Assembly (NCBI GenBank): GCA_020249435.1 | Contig: JADCFQ010000012.1 | Coordinates: 62,001-126,000, forward strand | Source: Roseomonas sp. | GTDB lineage: Bacteria; Pseudomonadota; Alphaproteobacteria; Acetobacterales; Acetobacteraceae | DNA: 64,000 nucleotides | Reading direction: 5' to 3' | Shown: positions 1 to 8,336 of the stretch, piece after piece | Numbering within the stretch: the first letter of the stretch is position 1 | Layout: each line of letters begins with the position of its first letter | Made by a program: the position numbers and the translations under genes | The notes under the pieces: generated by a model | Told to the model about the DNA's origin: nothing | Seen by the model: the letters and a program-made list of their open reading frames with translations, nothing else | Databases searched by the model: none

Positions 1-175
1 TATCAGCAATGGCGGTCAAGGCGCCACCATGGACAAAGCCATGCTGCTGCGAAAGTTCTGGCTTTGGCGTGAGTGAGATTTCAACCTCACCGGGCGAGAT
101 GCGCGTCATCTCCGCGCCAAAAAGCCGCATCAGCCCTTGCCTGGCGAAGCTGGTGCGAAGGCGGGTTTCCACCAT
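1..175 (-). CDS. PaaI-type thioesterase, partial (3' part outside window)
   Basis: Reading the minus strand from an ATG at 175 gives about 58 codons that run off the left edge. The translation ends in HGFVHGGALTAIAD, the typical active-site region of hotdog-fold PaaI/4HBT acyl-CoA thioesterases (HGG followed by a short helix). The start lies 11 nt after the yebC stop, so it is probably the last gene of a yebC operon. These enzymes hydrolyse acyl- or aryl-CoA thioesters; the substrate cannot be told. Only the N-terminal third is visible. Confidence 0.7.
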   Translation of the reverse strand, partial: MVETRLRTSFARQGLMRLFGAEMTRISPGEVEISLTPKPELSQQHGFVHGGALTAIAD

Positions 176-186
176 GCTGATGGCGC

Positions 187-909
187 CTATTCGACCTCAA
201 GATTGGCGTAGATATTCTGGATATCGTCGTGATCATCCAGCATATCGAGCAGCTTCACCACATCCTTGGCGCGTTCCTCATCCAGCTTGATGTCATTGGT
301 GGACCACCATTCAAGCTTGGCCGCTTCCGCCGTGCCAAAACGCGCTTCCAAGGCATCACGCACCGCGGCGAAGTCTTCCACACTGGTGGAAACCTCATGC
401 CCGTCTTCGGTGCTTTCCACATCCTCGGCGCCGGCTTCAATCGCGGCTTCCAGCATGGCATCGGCCGAGGCGATATCGGGCTTGTAGCGCAGCACGCCCT
501 TCCGTTCGAATTGGAAAGCGACCGAGTTCGTCTCGCCCAGCGCACCACCATTCTTGGCGAACATGGACCGCAAATCACCACCGGTGCGGTTGCGATTATC
601 GGTCAGCGCTTCGGCGATGATCGCAATGCCATGCGGGCCATAGCCTTCATAGCGCACTTCTTCGTAATCCTCGCCCTGCCCAGCGGTGACGGCGCGTTTG
701 ATGGCGCGGTCAATCGTATCGCGCGTCATATTCGCGGTCAGCGCGGCCTTCACGGCAGCGCGTAGCCGCGGATTGGCCGCTGGATCGGGCAGGCCAATCT
801 TGGCCGAGACGGTGATTTCGCGAATGAGCTTGCCGAAGGCTTGCGCCTTTTTCGCACCCTGGGCAGCCTTGCGGTGCATGACGTTTTTCGCGTGGGAATG
901 GCCGGCCAT
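187..909 (-). CDS. yebC: YebC/PmpR (TACO1) family protein
   Basis: 240-aa protein beginning MAGHSHAKN, the invariant N-terminus of the YebC/TACO1 family. I chose this ATG over an upstream in-frame one because the family starts here. Members were long annotated as DNA-binding regulators; several are now linked to translation of proline-rich stretches on the ribosome. The body carries the expected RDTIDRAIK segment and the YEGYGPHG loop, and the acidic C-terminus is complete. Length is normal (about 240-250). It is followed after 11 nt by a thioesterase gene and preceded by about 70 nt without genes. Family assignment is secure; the physiological target is not visible from the sequence. Confidence 0.95.
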   Translation of the reverse strand: MAGHSHAKNVMHRKAAQGAKKAQAFGKLIREITVSAKIGLPDPAANPRLRAAVKAALTANMTRDTIDRAIKRAVTAGQGEDYEEVRYEGYGPHGIAIIAEALTDNRNRTGGDLRSMFAKNGGALGETNSVAFQFERKGVLRYKPDIASADAMLEAAIEAGAEDVESTEDGHEVSTSVEDFAAVRDALEARFGTAEAAKLEWWSTNDIKLDEERAKDVVKLLDMLDDHDDIQNIYANLEVE

Positions 910-983
910 TGCCGCAACTTTCATTTTTGTAAATGGGAAACCGGCGCGGCTTATATCCGGCCAGTGAGGGGGCGCCAAGCTGT

Positions 984-1805
984 TCAGACCAAGGGCATAA
1001 CCGCTTCCAACCCGCCACCAATGCGCAAGGGTGCCACGCGCCGCGCCAGCCCGGTCGCGTCATCCGTTTCCACAAACAGGCCGCAGATCGTCGCTTCGTT
1101 TTCCGCCGGGGCCAGCCGTTCCGCCGGCACCTTGCGCCAGAAGCGGATGGAAGCGCCGGCCTTTTGCATGCCGATCACGCTGTCATAATCGCCGCACATG
1201 CCGGCATCGGTCTGAAACGCTGTGCCGCCGGGCAGGATACGATGATCAGCGGTCGGCACGTGCGTATGGGTGCCAATTACCAGGCTGACGCGGCCATCGA
1301 AACTATGGCCCATGGCCTGTTTCTCCGATGACGCCTCGGCATGGAAATCAATGATGATGGCTTGCACCGTGCCATGAGGGCCGAGGCTATGCTGCGCCAA
1401 TTCCGCCTGAATGGCGCGGAAGGGATCATCCAACGGTTCCATGAACAAGCGCCCCATGGCCTGCAACACCAAGGCGCGCCTGCCATCGGCCAGCACCGCC
1501 ACCACCGCGCCCTTCCCCGGCGTGCCCGGCGGGTAATTCAGCGGGCGGATCAGGCGGGGTTCGCCCTCAATATAGGGGATGATTTCCTTGCGATCCCACG
1601 CGTGATTGCCAAGCGTCAGCACATCAGCACCCGCCATGAACAGCGCGCGCGCCATCTCGGGCGCCAGCCCGAACCCGTGGGAGGCATTTTCCGCATTCAC
1701 CACCACAAGATCGAGCCGGAGCTTTTCGCGAAGCGCGGGCAAGGTTGCGATGACGGCATCACGCCCGGCGCGGCCAACAATATCGCCAAGGAAAAGCAGC
1801 CTCAC
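984..1805 (-). CDS. YmdB-family metallophosphoesterase (TIGR00282)
   Basis: 273-aa calcineurin-like phosphoesterase. The metal-binding motifs appear in order: [11 protein letters not shown] near the N-terminus, [25 protein letters not shown] and [10 protein letters not shown]. This set is typical of the YmdB family, which hydrolyses 2',3'-cyclic nucleotides or cyclic dinucleotides in characterised members. I place the start at a GTG (1803-1805) that overlaps the TGA of the upstream fau gene as GTGA; an ATG five codons earlier is possible but would lengthen the overlap. The coupling suggests one transcript fau-ymdB. No regulatory site was seen. Substrate in this organism is unknown. Confidence 0.9.
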   Translation of the reverse strand: MRLLFLGDIVGRAGRDAVIATLPALREKLRLDLVVVNAENASHGFGLAPEMARALFMAGADVLTLGNHAWDRKEIIPYIEGEPRLIRPLNYPPGTPGKGAVVAVLADGRRALVLQAMGRLFMEPLDDPFRAIQAELAQHSLGPHGTVQAIIIDFHAEASSEKQAMGHSFDGRVSLVIGTHTHVPTADHRILPGGTAFQTDAGMCGDYDSVIGMQKAGASIRFWRKVPAERLAPAENEATICGLFVETDDATGLARRVAPLRIGGGLEAVMPLV

Positions 1806-2398
1806 ACCGGGTCTCCACAAAGAATGACGCCCGCTTCGGTGGCGATCAGGGGCAGGCGAAAATCCTGCGGCCCCGCTGGCACTTCGGGCATTTCCTGCCC
1901 CGCATAGGCGATGCCGATGGCTTTTGCACCCGGCAGCGCGGCCAGCGTGCGGTCATAATAGCCGCCACCATAGCCAAGCCGGCGCCCGGCGCGGTCAAAG
2001 GCCAATAGCGGCACCAGCAGGATATCGGGGCGCAATTCATCGCCAGCCAGGGGTTCCGAGGTACCCATGGGGCCTGCACGCAACGCCGCGCCGGGCGCCC
2101 AGGCGCGAAAGGAAAGCGGCTGGCCGCGCGGCGGCGTCACTGGCAAGGCGAGGCGATGCCCGCCTGCGGCCAAGGCGAGCATAAGGGGGCGCGGGTCCAT
2201 CTCCTCCCCCATTGGCCAATAGCCGGCGATGATGGCGCCCGGTGCTGGGGTGTGGTGGGCCAATAGGGCCTCGGCCAGGCGCATCGGCGCATCGGCGTTG
2301 ATCAGCGCTGCCCGCCTGATGCGCGCCAGTTTGCGCGCCGCGGCCTTGGCGTCCCGCAGGGCGGTATCCGATGGGGCGGCGGCTTTGGCCTCGGTCAC
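1802..2398 (-). CDS. fau: 5-formyltetrahydrofolate cyclo-ligase
   Basis: 198-aa protein of the YgfA/MTHFS family, which converts 5-formyltetrahydrofolate plus ATP to 5,10-methenyltetrahydrofolate. The family signature GYGGGYYDRTL is present in the C-terminal half, with the LLVPLLAFD segment before it and an N-terminal basic helix that contributes to ATP binding. I prefer a GTG start at 2398, preceded by AGGAA at good spacing, over an ATG at 2437 that has no ribosome-binding site and would run into the 6S RNA. The position directly downstream of zapA and 6S RNA is the conserved bacterial arrangement. Confidence 0.93.
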   Translation of the reverse strand: MTEAKAAAPSDTALRDAKAAARKLARIRRAALINADAPMRLAEALLAHHTPAPGAIIAGYWPMGEEMDPRPLMLALAAGGHRLALPVTPPRGQPLSFRAWAPGAALRAGPMGTSEPLAGDELRPDILLVPLLAFDRAGRRLGYGGGYYDRTLAALPGAKAIGIAYAGQEMPEVPAGPQDFRLPLIATEAGVILCGDPV

Positions 2399-2439
2399 GC
2401 GGGGTTCCTGCTGGCAAAAAGGGTGCGGAGCCACCATGG

Positions 2440-2585
2440 CCGCTGGCGTCTCATCCTCCCAAGGCCTGCGTCAGCAGGTGGGCGCCAGATACCCGAACCA
2501 CGGCCCGGACAGAGCCAGCTCCCGGAGGATGTGCATTGGCCCCGGGGATGAATTGCCTGGCGCACCTGGCAGCCCCGCAAGCGTT
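2440..2585 (-). ncRNA. ssrS: 6S RNA (ssrS), approximate ends
   Basis: The roughly 190-nt gap between zapA and fau is the canonical place for 6S RNA, the RNA that binds the sigma70 holoenzyme as a promoter mimic. On the minus strand CAGGTGCGCCAG (2557-2568) pairs with CTGGCGCCCACCTG (2475-2488) with a 2-nt bulge, enclosing a GC-rich imperfect hairpin. Weaker complementarity (TGCG/CGCA) extends outside it. A long, bulged, nearly self-complementary rod of about 145 nt fits 6S RNA. Exact ends are estimates and I could not run a covariance model. Confidence 0.7.
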
Positions 2586-2587
2586 AG

Positions 2588-2923
2588 TTAGGCTTCCTCA
2601 AGCCGCGCGGCAATGGCCTCAAGCTTTTCCGCGAGCCGCACTAGGCCATCAGCGAGCGCGGGGTCAGGTGCCGAGGCTTCGGCGGCAACGGCGCCGCCGG
2701 CCTTCAGTGCCTCATTTTCCGCTTTCAGATCCATGGCCTCATCGGCCAATTGCAAGGCGGCCAGCAGTAGCATGCGGGTTTCGCCGAACTGGATGCCCAT
2801 GGCCTTGAGGGCGGAGATGCGCTGATCCACTTCCGCAGCCATATGGGTCAGGTGCTTTTCCTGACCATCCTGGCAGGCCACCGGATGGGCATAGCCGCCG
2901 ACACGGACCGTGACCTGCGCCAT
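2588..2923 (-). CDS. zapA: Cell division protein ZapA
   Basis: 111-aa protein with the ZapA fold: an N-terminal beta region (MAQVTVRVGGYAHPVACQDG), the EKHLTHMAAEVDQRI helix, then a long C-terminal coiled coil. ZapA tetramers crosslink and stabilise FtsZ filaments at the septum. Its ATG overlaps the stop of the upstream 69-aa gene by one base (TAATG), so the two are translationally coupled, as is common in alphaproteobacteria. 6S RNA and fau follow. Length is normal. Confidence 0.92.
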   Translation of the reverse strand: MAQVTVRVGGYAHPVACQDGQEKHLTHMAAEVDQRISALKAMGIQFGETRMLLLAALQLADEAMDLKAENEALKAGGAVAAEASAPDPALADGLVRLAEKLEAIAARLEEA

Positions 2924-3132
2924 TAGCGAGCCTCGTCCAGGTTAGCGCGCAGCTTGGCGATGGTGGCATCGAGCCGGGTAGCGAGGGCAGCGACAGCGGC
3001 CTTCGGCACCATATCGCCTTCAACGGGTGGGGCGGCAGCACAGCGGGCTTCCACAGCGCGATCAAGACGTTCCAGGGCCGCTTCCAGCCGGATCATCGCC
3101 GCACCCATTGTGTCAGCTTGCTGCTCGCTCAT
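2923..3132 (-). CDS. Small coiled-coil protein upstream of zapA (DUF4164-like)
   Basis: 69 aa starting MSEQQADTMG and rich in Ala, Arg and Leu with a heptad-like helix (RLEAALERLDRAVEAR, then LATRLDATIAKLRANL). It overlaps the zapA start by one base. Alphaproteobacteria commonly carry a small DUF4164-type coiled-coil protein immediately before zapA, and position and composition match; I have no stronger evidence. It probably works with ZapA at the divisome, but this is inference from coupling. The start is the only ATG that avoids a long non-conserved extension. Confidence 0.65.
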   Translation of the reverse strand: MSEQQADTMGAAMIRLEAALERLDRAVEARCAAAPPVEGDMVPKAAVAALATRLDATIAKLRANLDEAR

Positions 3133-3214
3133 GCTTTTCCAAATGCCTTGGCGCCAAAACTTCTTGCGGCTAAAGGATCGCTGAAATGCTTGGCATGCAA
3201 AGGCCTCTGGGTCA

Positions 3215-3664
3215 ATGGTAAAGGCGTTTCTGAAGCTACCGGCAATGGTGGTGCATGGGCTCGGGCAGGCCGAATGGGCACTGCGTGTCGCGGCCGGGCG
3301 GCCCGCGCTGCTGGTCTCGGCGCCGGGGGCGGCGCTGAATGCCGGGCCGGGCTGGTTCAAATCCGTGTTGGACCAGGCTGCTGCTGCCTGTCCCGACGCG
3401 ACAATTCACGCCGTGCTGGATTGTGCCGCCGCCCCAGGGGCTGCGCTGGCTGCCTTGCGGGCCGGGTTCAAGCTGGTGGTATTCGATCTGGCGCATCCCG
3501 CCGCCGCAAGCGTGCTGGGTGCCGCCGCCGAAGCGGGGGCGGAGGTTTTGGGCACCAGGCCCGCAGCGCTCGATCTCGGCACGCTCGATCCGCGGCGGAG
3601 GGATGATGAAAGGCGCATTGCCGCGCTTTTCGCCACAGTGCCGCCACAGGATCAGCCGAGATAG
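3215..3664 (+). CDS. Conserved hypothetical protein upstream of aldolase
   Basis: 149-aa alanine-rich protein with alternating short beta strands and helices (RPALLVSAPGAALNAGPGWF, ATIHAVLDCA, FKLVVFDLAHP, AEVLGTRP), suggesting a small alpha/beta fold. I do not recognise a functional family. It is transcribed divergently from the zapA group and lies 72 nt upstream of the class I aldolase on the same strand, so the two may share a promoter in the 3133-3214 gap. Codon use looks like that of the neighbours. No signal peptide or membrane segment is evident. Confidence 0.6.
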   Translation: MVKAFLKLPAMVVHGLGQAEWALRVAAGRPALLVSAPGAALNAGPGWFKSVLDQAAAACPDATIHAVLDCAAAPGAALAALRAGFKLVVFDLAHPAAASVLGAAAEAGAEVLGTRPAALDLGTLDPRRRDDERRIAALFATVPPQDQPR

Positions 3665-3736
3665 CGCCCCCGTGACAGGCCATGCCGGCTGCGCTAGTGC
3701 GACGCCCGGCCTTCGAGCAATGAAAAGGAACCCAAG

Positions 3737-4657
3737 ATGAAGCTGACGCGCCGCGTGAAGGAAATCCTCTCCTGGTATGAAAGCGATACCCCCGGCACCA
3801 AGGCGAATCTCGCCCGCATCCTGATGGAAGGGAAGCTGGGCGGCACGGGGCGCATGGTGATCCTGCCGGTGGATCAGGGGTTTGAACATGGCCCGGCGCG
3901 GTCCTTCGCACCGAATCCAGCGGCTTACGATCCGCATTATCATTTCGAATTGGCGATTGAAGCGGGCCTGAATGCCTATGCCGCGCCGCTTGGCATGATT
4001 GAAGCGGGTGCGGCCACTTTCGCGGGTTCCATCCCGACCATCCTGAAGGTCAATTCATCCAATAGCCTTTCCACCACCAAGGATCAGGCCGTGACGGCAA
4101 GCGTCGCCGATGCGCTCCGCCTTGGGTGTTCGGCGATTGGCTTCACCATCTATCCTTCATCCGAGTATCAGTTTGAGATGATGGAAGAACTCCGCGAATT
4201 GGCGGAAGAAGCCAAGGCAGCGGGGCTTGCCGTGGTGGTCTGGTCCTATCCGCGCGGGCCGATGCTCGACAAGAATGGCGAAACCGCCTTCGACATTTGC
4301 GCCTATGCCGCCCATATGGCCGCGCTGATGGGGGCGCATATCATCAAGGTGAAGCCACCCACGGATGTGCTGAGCCTGGATGCCGCCAAGAAGGTTTATA
4401 TTGAACGCAAGATTGATGGCAGTGACTTGGCGAAGCGCATCAGCCATGTGGTGCAGGCCTGCTTCAATGGTCGTCGGCTTGTTGTGTTCTCGGGCGGTGA
4501 GGCGAAGGGCACGGATGCGTTGCTCGCGGAAGCGCGCGCGATCCATGCCGGTGGCGGCAATGGGTCAATCGTTGGGCGCAACGCCTTCCAGCGCCCGAAG
4601 GATGAGGCGCTGAAGCTGCTCGGCCAGATGATCGAAGTCTATAAGGGCAAGGCCTGA
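3737..4657 (+). CDS. Class I fructose-bisphosphate aldolase (DhnA/FbaB family)
   Basis: 306-aa TIM-barrel protein of the archaeal-type class I aldolase family (DeoC/FbaB). Recognisable features are VDQGFEHGPARSF early in the barrel, the KVNSSNS strand, the lysine-bearing IIKVKPPTD strand expected to form the Schiff base, and the C-terminal phosphate-binding segments VFSGGEAKG and GSIVGRNAFQRP. It cleaves or forms fructose 1,6-bisphosphate in the cytosol. A good AAGGAA ribosome-binding site precedes the ATG. Two GC-rich hairpins follow, separating it from crtC. It is the last housekeeping gene before the photosynthesis cluster. Confidence 0.92.
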   Translation: MKLTRRVKEILSWYESDTPGTKANLARILMEGKLGGTGRMVILPVDQGFEHGPARSFAPNPAAYDPHYHFELAIEAGLNAYAAPLGMIEAGAATFAGSIPTILKVNSSNSLSTTKDQAVTASVADALRLGCSAIGFTIYPSSEYQFEMMEELRELAEEAKAAGLAVVVWSYPRGPMLDKNGETAFDICAYAAHMAALMGAHIIKVKPPTDVLSLDAAKKVYIERKIDGSDLAKRISHVVQACFNGRRLVVFSGGEAKGTDALLAEARAIHAGGGNGSIVGRNAFQRPKDEALKLLGQMIEVYKGKA

Positions 4658-4666
4658 GGCCGGCCC

Positions 4667-4712
4667 GCCGGTCGGCGCGCGCCGACCGGCTTGACCCGCA
4701 ACGCGATGCGGG
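4667..4712 (+). terminator. Tandem hairpins after the aldolase gene
   Basis: Positions 4667-4690 form a perfect 24-nt palindrome (GCCGGTCGGCGC and its complement) starting 9 nt after the aldolase stop. A second hairpin, CCCGCA (4695-4700) with TGCGGG (4707-4712), follows. No U-tract comes after either, so they are hairpins of terminator type only by position. They separate the aldolase from crtC. Confidence 0.5.
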
Positions 4713-4745
4713 CGGAAATGGCCGCGTGACAAGGCGGCTTTTTGA

Positions 4746-5696
4746 ATGACCGATGATTTTAGCGCGACGGGCTTGGATTTCACTCTGCCCGTGGCGACGC
4801 GTGGTTATCGCTGGTGGTATCTGGATGCGCTTTCCGATGATGGTGCGCATGGCATTACCATTATCGCCTTTCTGGGTACGGTGTTTTCCCCCTGGTATGC
4901 TTTTGCGCGGCGTGGTGGCGGCGGCGATCCGCTGAACCATTGCTGCATGCATGTGGCACTTTACGGCAAGCCGGCGCGTTGGGCGATGACGGATCGCCCA
5001 CGAGTTGGGCTCAATCGTGGTGCTGATTTTCTGCAAATCGGGCCAAGCGCCATGCGCTGGGATGGTAGCAAGCTGGTGGTTGATCTTGCGGAAGTCACCG
5101 CCCCGGTTCCAGGCAAGTTGCGCGGGCGCGTGACGCTTTATCCAGAGGCACTATCGCATCGGGCCTTTCGCTTGGATGGCGCGGGGCGGCATCATTGGCA
5201 GCCGATTGCACCGCGTTCGCGCGTGGAAGTTGCTTTCGACAATCCCGCGCTGCGCTGGTCCGGCTTTTCGTATTTCGACACCAATACGGGCATCGCGCCG
5301 CTGGAAGAGGATTTCCTTTTCTGGGATTGGTGCCGCGCGCCGATGCCGGAAGCTACCGCGATTTTGTATAATGCATCGCGCCGCGATGGATCGGCGCAAT
5401 CACTCGCGCTGCAGGTGAACCGCGCCGGTGAAGTCGCCGATATGCCGATCCCCCCACAGGCCATGATGCCGCCTGGGCTTTGGCGCGTCGCGCGTCAAAC
5501 TCGGTCTGAGGATGGCAAGGCAGAGCTGGTACGCGCCTTGGTGGATGCGCCCTTTTATACGCGATCCGAAATTCGCACGCGGCTTTTGGGGCAGAATGCC
5601 ATTGCGGTGCATGAAAGCCTGGCCTTGAACCGGTTTGATAATCTGGCGGTGCAGGCGCTGATGCTGCCCTTCAGGGTGCCGCGCGCACGCGGCTAA
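4746..5696 (+). CDS. crtC: Carotenoid 1,2-hydratase CrtC
   Basis: 316-aa CrtC (hydroxyneurosporene synthase family), which adds water to the C1,2 double bond of acyclic carotenoids such as lycopene, producing the 1-hydroxy group needed for spirilloxanthin-type pigments. Typical features are the aromatic GYRWWYLDALSDDG segment, FSPWY, and DPLNHCCMHVALYG. A second conserved block, YFDTNTGIAPLEEDFLFWDW, follows. Length fits proteobacterial CrtC. It is transcribed alone from the left edge of the cluster; its stop overlaps the convergent ATP-grasp stop by 4 nt. No PpsR-type site was found in its 88-nt upstream gap. Confidence 0.95.
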   Translation: MTDDFSATGLDFTLPVATRGYRWWYLDALSDDGAHGITIIAFLGTVFSPWYAFARRGGGGDPLNHCCMHVALYGKPARWAMTDRPRVGLNRGADFLQIGPSAMRWDGSKLVVDLAEVTAPVPGKLRGRVTLYPEALSHRAFRLDGAGRHHWQPIAPRSRVEVAFDNPALRWSGFSYFDTNTGIAPLEEDFLFWDWCRAPMPEATAILYNASRRDGSAQSLALQVNRAGEVADMPIPPQAMMPPGLWRVARQTRSEDGKAELVRALVDAPFYTRSEIRTRLLGQNAIAVHESLALNRFDNLAVQALMLPFRVPRARG

Positions 5697-6817
5697 TCAT
5701 ACCAGCCGACATCAAGCGTCGCGACTTCCCCAAAGGTCGCGCCGCGCGCCATGGCCATGCGGATGATGGGCCATGAAGTCGCAGTCATGGTGAGGAAAGG
5801 CATGGGATCGCGCCTGTCCCAGGTGACATCGCGCGTTGAGAACAATTGGCGTAAATTCTCGCGAAATGGGCCGCGCCGGAATAATGACATTTGGGTTTCC
5901 GTCAGCGCGGAATAGAATTGCTGCAGGCGCGCCTCAGGCCGATAGCGCGGGATGAACCCAGGTTCCAGCACGGCGCGCGCAATATCGGCGCGTTCCCAGA
6001 AATGCAAACCGCTTGTCGTGCGCGGATTGCATTCAATGCCCCAAGGTTGGCCGGCCTCATCCACCATAATGTCGAAGGCAATGAAGCCGGTCCAATTCGC
6101 TGCGGCGATGAAACGCGTGATCCAATCGGCAATCGCGGGGTGTTCCACCCGTTCAAACGCGACCGCGACCGAGCCCGATTTCTGCGCCGCGCGGTAGATG
6201 ACGGTGGAGGCAACGCGCCCCTCATGTGCGATGGAACAGGAGCTATATTCCGCGCCGATCACGCAGCGCTGCACAATCGTGGGGATGGCTGGATCAGGCG
6301 CGGGCAAGGTGGCCCCGGCGGGCAGAAGGCGCACACCACGACCGGAACAGGAATGCACTGGCTTGATCACCACCGGGCCGGATTGCACGAGTGCCTCAGC
6401 AGCAGGATCGCCAAGCGCATGCGTTTCCGGCACTGCCAAACCCCAAGCGGTGGCCTGTTGCGCGAAGCCATGCTTGTTGTGCAGGCGGAGCAAAATCCCG
6501 GGCGGCATGGTGAAAAGCCGCGTGCTGGCGGGCAGGTTCTCGCACAAAAAAGCAACATGCATGGTTTCTTCCGAAACCGGCACGACAAGATCAATCTTCT
6601 CATCGGCAATGATGCGCCGCAAATCAGCGAGGTATGCCTGCTTGTCTTCCGCCGGTGCCGTCACGCGATGGCTTTGTGCCACCGCGCGTGACGCGCCCGC
6701 CAGATGGCGTTTGAAGGGTTCCGCCACCACCACGCGCCAGCCCAGATCAGCAAAGCCACGCGCCACATCCAGCGCCTTGGGCAGGCGCCCGAGAGTCAGC
6801 AGCAGATTGCCTGTCAT
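5693..6817 (-). CDS. ATP-grasp enzyme coupled to the P450
   Basis: 374-aa protein with an N-terminal pre-ATP-grasp alpha/beta domain (NLLLTLGRLPKALDVARGF), a central ATP-grasp domain with lysine K152 in VVIKPVHSCSGRG, and the metal-binding ECNPR (262-266) followed by TTSGLHFW. These are hallmarks of carboxylate-amine/thiol ligases related to CarB and PurK. The substrate is unknown. The start is the ATG that overlaps the P450 stop as ATGA; an earlier ATG lies inside the P450 gene. It sits between crtC and crtD and is co-transcribed with a P450, so a carotenoid or other pigment substrate is plausible but unproven. Confidence 0.85.
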   Translation of the reverse strand: MTGNLLLTLGRLPKALDVARGFADLGWRVVVAEPFKRHLAGASRAVAQSHRVTAPAEDKQAYLADLRRIIADEKIDLVVPVSEETMHVAFLCENLPASTRLFTMPPGILLRLHNKHGFAQQATAWGLAVPETHALGDPAAEALVQSGPVVIKPVHSCSGRGVRLLPAGATLPAPDPAIPTIVQRCVIGAEYSSCSIAHEGRVASTVIYRAAQKSGSVAVAFERVEHPAIADWITRFIAAANWTGFIAFDIMVDEAGQPWGIECNPRTTSGLHFWERADIARAVLEPGFIPRYRPEARLQQFYSALTETQMSLFRRGPFRENLRQLFSTRDVTWDRRDPMPFLTMTATSWPIIRMAMARGATFGEVATLDVGWYD

Positions 6818-8199
6818 GCCGCGCGGGTGACGCGACACATCACCTGCCGCGCCGGGCGCGTGGTAAGCCGCGCCGCAGGGCGCACATCACCAGGCGCTTC
6901 AATATGGAAATCAAATTGCCGAAACAACCGCGCAATCAGCAGCACCGCTTCCACCTGCGCAAAAGCGGCACCCGCGCAAACCCGCGGACCAATGCCGAAG
7001 GGGATATAGGCGCCGGCAGTCATCTCCGCCTCACGCTCCGGCAGGAAACGGTCAGGGTCGAATAGATGCGGATCGCGCCAATAGGCCTGGTGGCGATGCA
7101 GCACCCAGGGTGCCACCATGATCAGCGCCCCCTTCTTCACCGGATAATCGCCGATGCGTGTTGCTTCATTCGCGACGCGCGGCAGGAAGGTGATGGGCGG
7201 ATAAAGCCGGAGCGTTTCGCGAAACACATTGCGTATGAATGAAAGTTTACGCGTATGTTCAAACAGGATCGGCCCTGGACCTACAATCTCGTCAATTTCC
7301 GCACGCAGCCGTGCAACCAAGGCGGGTTGCGTCGCGAGCAGATAGAACACCCATGTCAAGGCACTGGCGCTGGTTTCATGGCCCGCAAGGAACAGCACGC
7401 CGAGTTGGTCAATCAGTTCCTCACGCGTGAAGGCTTTGCCTTCCACATCATGCGCGGCGATGATGGCGCTCGTGATATCATCAAAACTGGTCGCGCCATC
7501 CCCCAGATGCGTATCGAGCAATTCGCCAAGATGGCTGCGAATGAGGCGGCATGCCTTCAGCACGCTTTCCTTTTGCGGAATACGCTTCCAGGCACGGTCA
7601 AAAATCAGCCGGCGGATTTCAACCTGCGCGACGCTATGTTCGAATTCGGTGAAGGCATCGAAAACCTCATGCGCCACACGCGTTTCCAAGCCTGTTGAAA
7701 ACACGGTGCGGCAGATGATGTCCGCCGTCATGTGACTCATCATCAGGTCGAGCGAAAAGCGCGTGTCATGCGCGGCGTGATCGGCCAAGGTGGCTTCCGC
7801 CGCCGCCGCGCCGGCTTCCATCGCCGGGAAGGCGCGGTTGACGCGCATCATTGTCAAGGCCGGGTCAATCATGGCCCTCTGCCGCCGCCAGGTGGCGCCG
7901 GAAGAGACAAAAATCGAATCGCCAATCAGCGGGTCCAGCGCATGCACCATCAGATCGCTTTTGGGCAGAATGCCCTTGGGGTCTGTCAGCACTTCGCGCA
8001 CCAGATCGGGGCGATTGACGATAATGGTGGACCGGCGCGAAAAGCCAAGCGGCCCGATCGGCATGCGATAAGCCTCAGCCGGCAAGAGCGAAAGCAAATC
8101 GCCATCGCCCCGGATGATGCAGCGCATCAGCGCGATCAGCGCGGGCAAAGGTTCCGACCGCGGCGGCGCAAAGGCACGAAAGGCGGGCACGTGATTCAC
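6814..8199 (-). CDS. Cytochrome P450 in carotenoid gene region
   Basis: 461-aa P450 with all core motifs: I-helix AGHETS (272-277), K-helix ETLR (328-331), a DPDRFLPE segment, and the haem-binding loop FGIGPRVCAG with Cys408 as thiolate ligand. No membrane anchor is evident, as is usual for bacterial P450s. The start is a GTG. It overlaps the downstream ATP-grasp gene as ATGA and is divergent from a membrane protein plus crtD, with two PpsR-like palindromes between them. No ferredoxin or reductase gene is nearby. Carotenoid oxidation is the likeliest role by context; a substrate cannot be read from sequence. Confidence 0.93.
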   Translation of the reverse strand: MNHVPAFRAFAPPRSEPLPALIALMRCIIRGDGDLLSLLPAEAYRMPIGPLGFSRRSTIIVNRPDLVREVLTDPKGILPKSDLMVHALDPLIGDSIFVSSGATWRRQRAMIDPALTMMRVNRAFPAMEAGAAAAEATLADHAAHDTRFSLDLMMSHMTADIICRTVFSTGLETRVAHEVFDAFTEFEHSVAQVEIRRLIFDRAWKRIPQKESVLKACRLIRSHLGELLDTHLGDGATSFDDITSAIIAAHDVEGKAFTREELIDQLGVLFLAGHETSASALTWVFYLLATQPALVARLRAEIDEIVGPGPILFEHTRKLSFIRNVFRETLRLYPPITFLPRVANEATRIGDYPVKKGALIMVAPWVLHRHQAYWRDPHLFDPDRFLPEREAEMTAGAYIPFGIGPRVCAGAAFAQVEAVLLIARLFRQFDFHIEAPGDVRPAARLTTRPARQVMCRVTRAA

Positions 8200-8270
8200 G
8201 GCGCCCTATCCGGCCTTATGCCTCGGCAAGGATGGGCGAAGGGGCGATGTGATGCTTGACCTGCCATGGC

Positions 8271-8314
8271 TGATTTCCATGCTTTACATTAGTATATGTC
8301 AAGTGCGATTGTCA
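8271..8314. promoter_or_regulatory. Two degenerate PpsR/CrtJ palindromes, 8 nt apart
   Basis: TGA-N12-ACA (8271-8288) and TGT-N12-TCA (8297-8314) each match five of six arm bases of the PpsR/CrtJ site TGT-N12-ACA. They are separated by exactly 8 nt, the spacing also seen before bchC and crtE in this window. The inner bases CAA/TTG of the second site are symmetric as in the perfect sites. They lie in the 137-nt divergent gap between the P450 and the membrane-protein/crtD unit and could control both. Confidence 0.5.
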
Positions 8315-8336
8315 CCCATAAGCCGGGGAGGCTCGG

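Noticed and set aside
4658-4745. PpsR site in front of crtC
   Set aside because: I checked the gap and found no TGT-N12-ACA with at least five matching arm bases; only the two hairpins are there.
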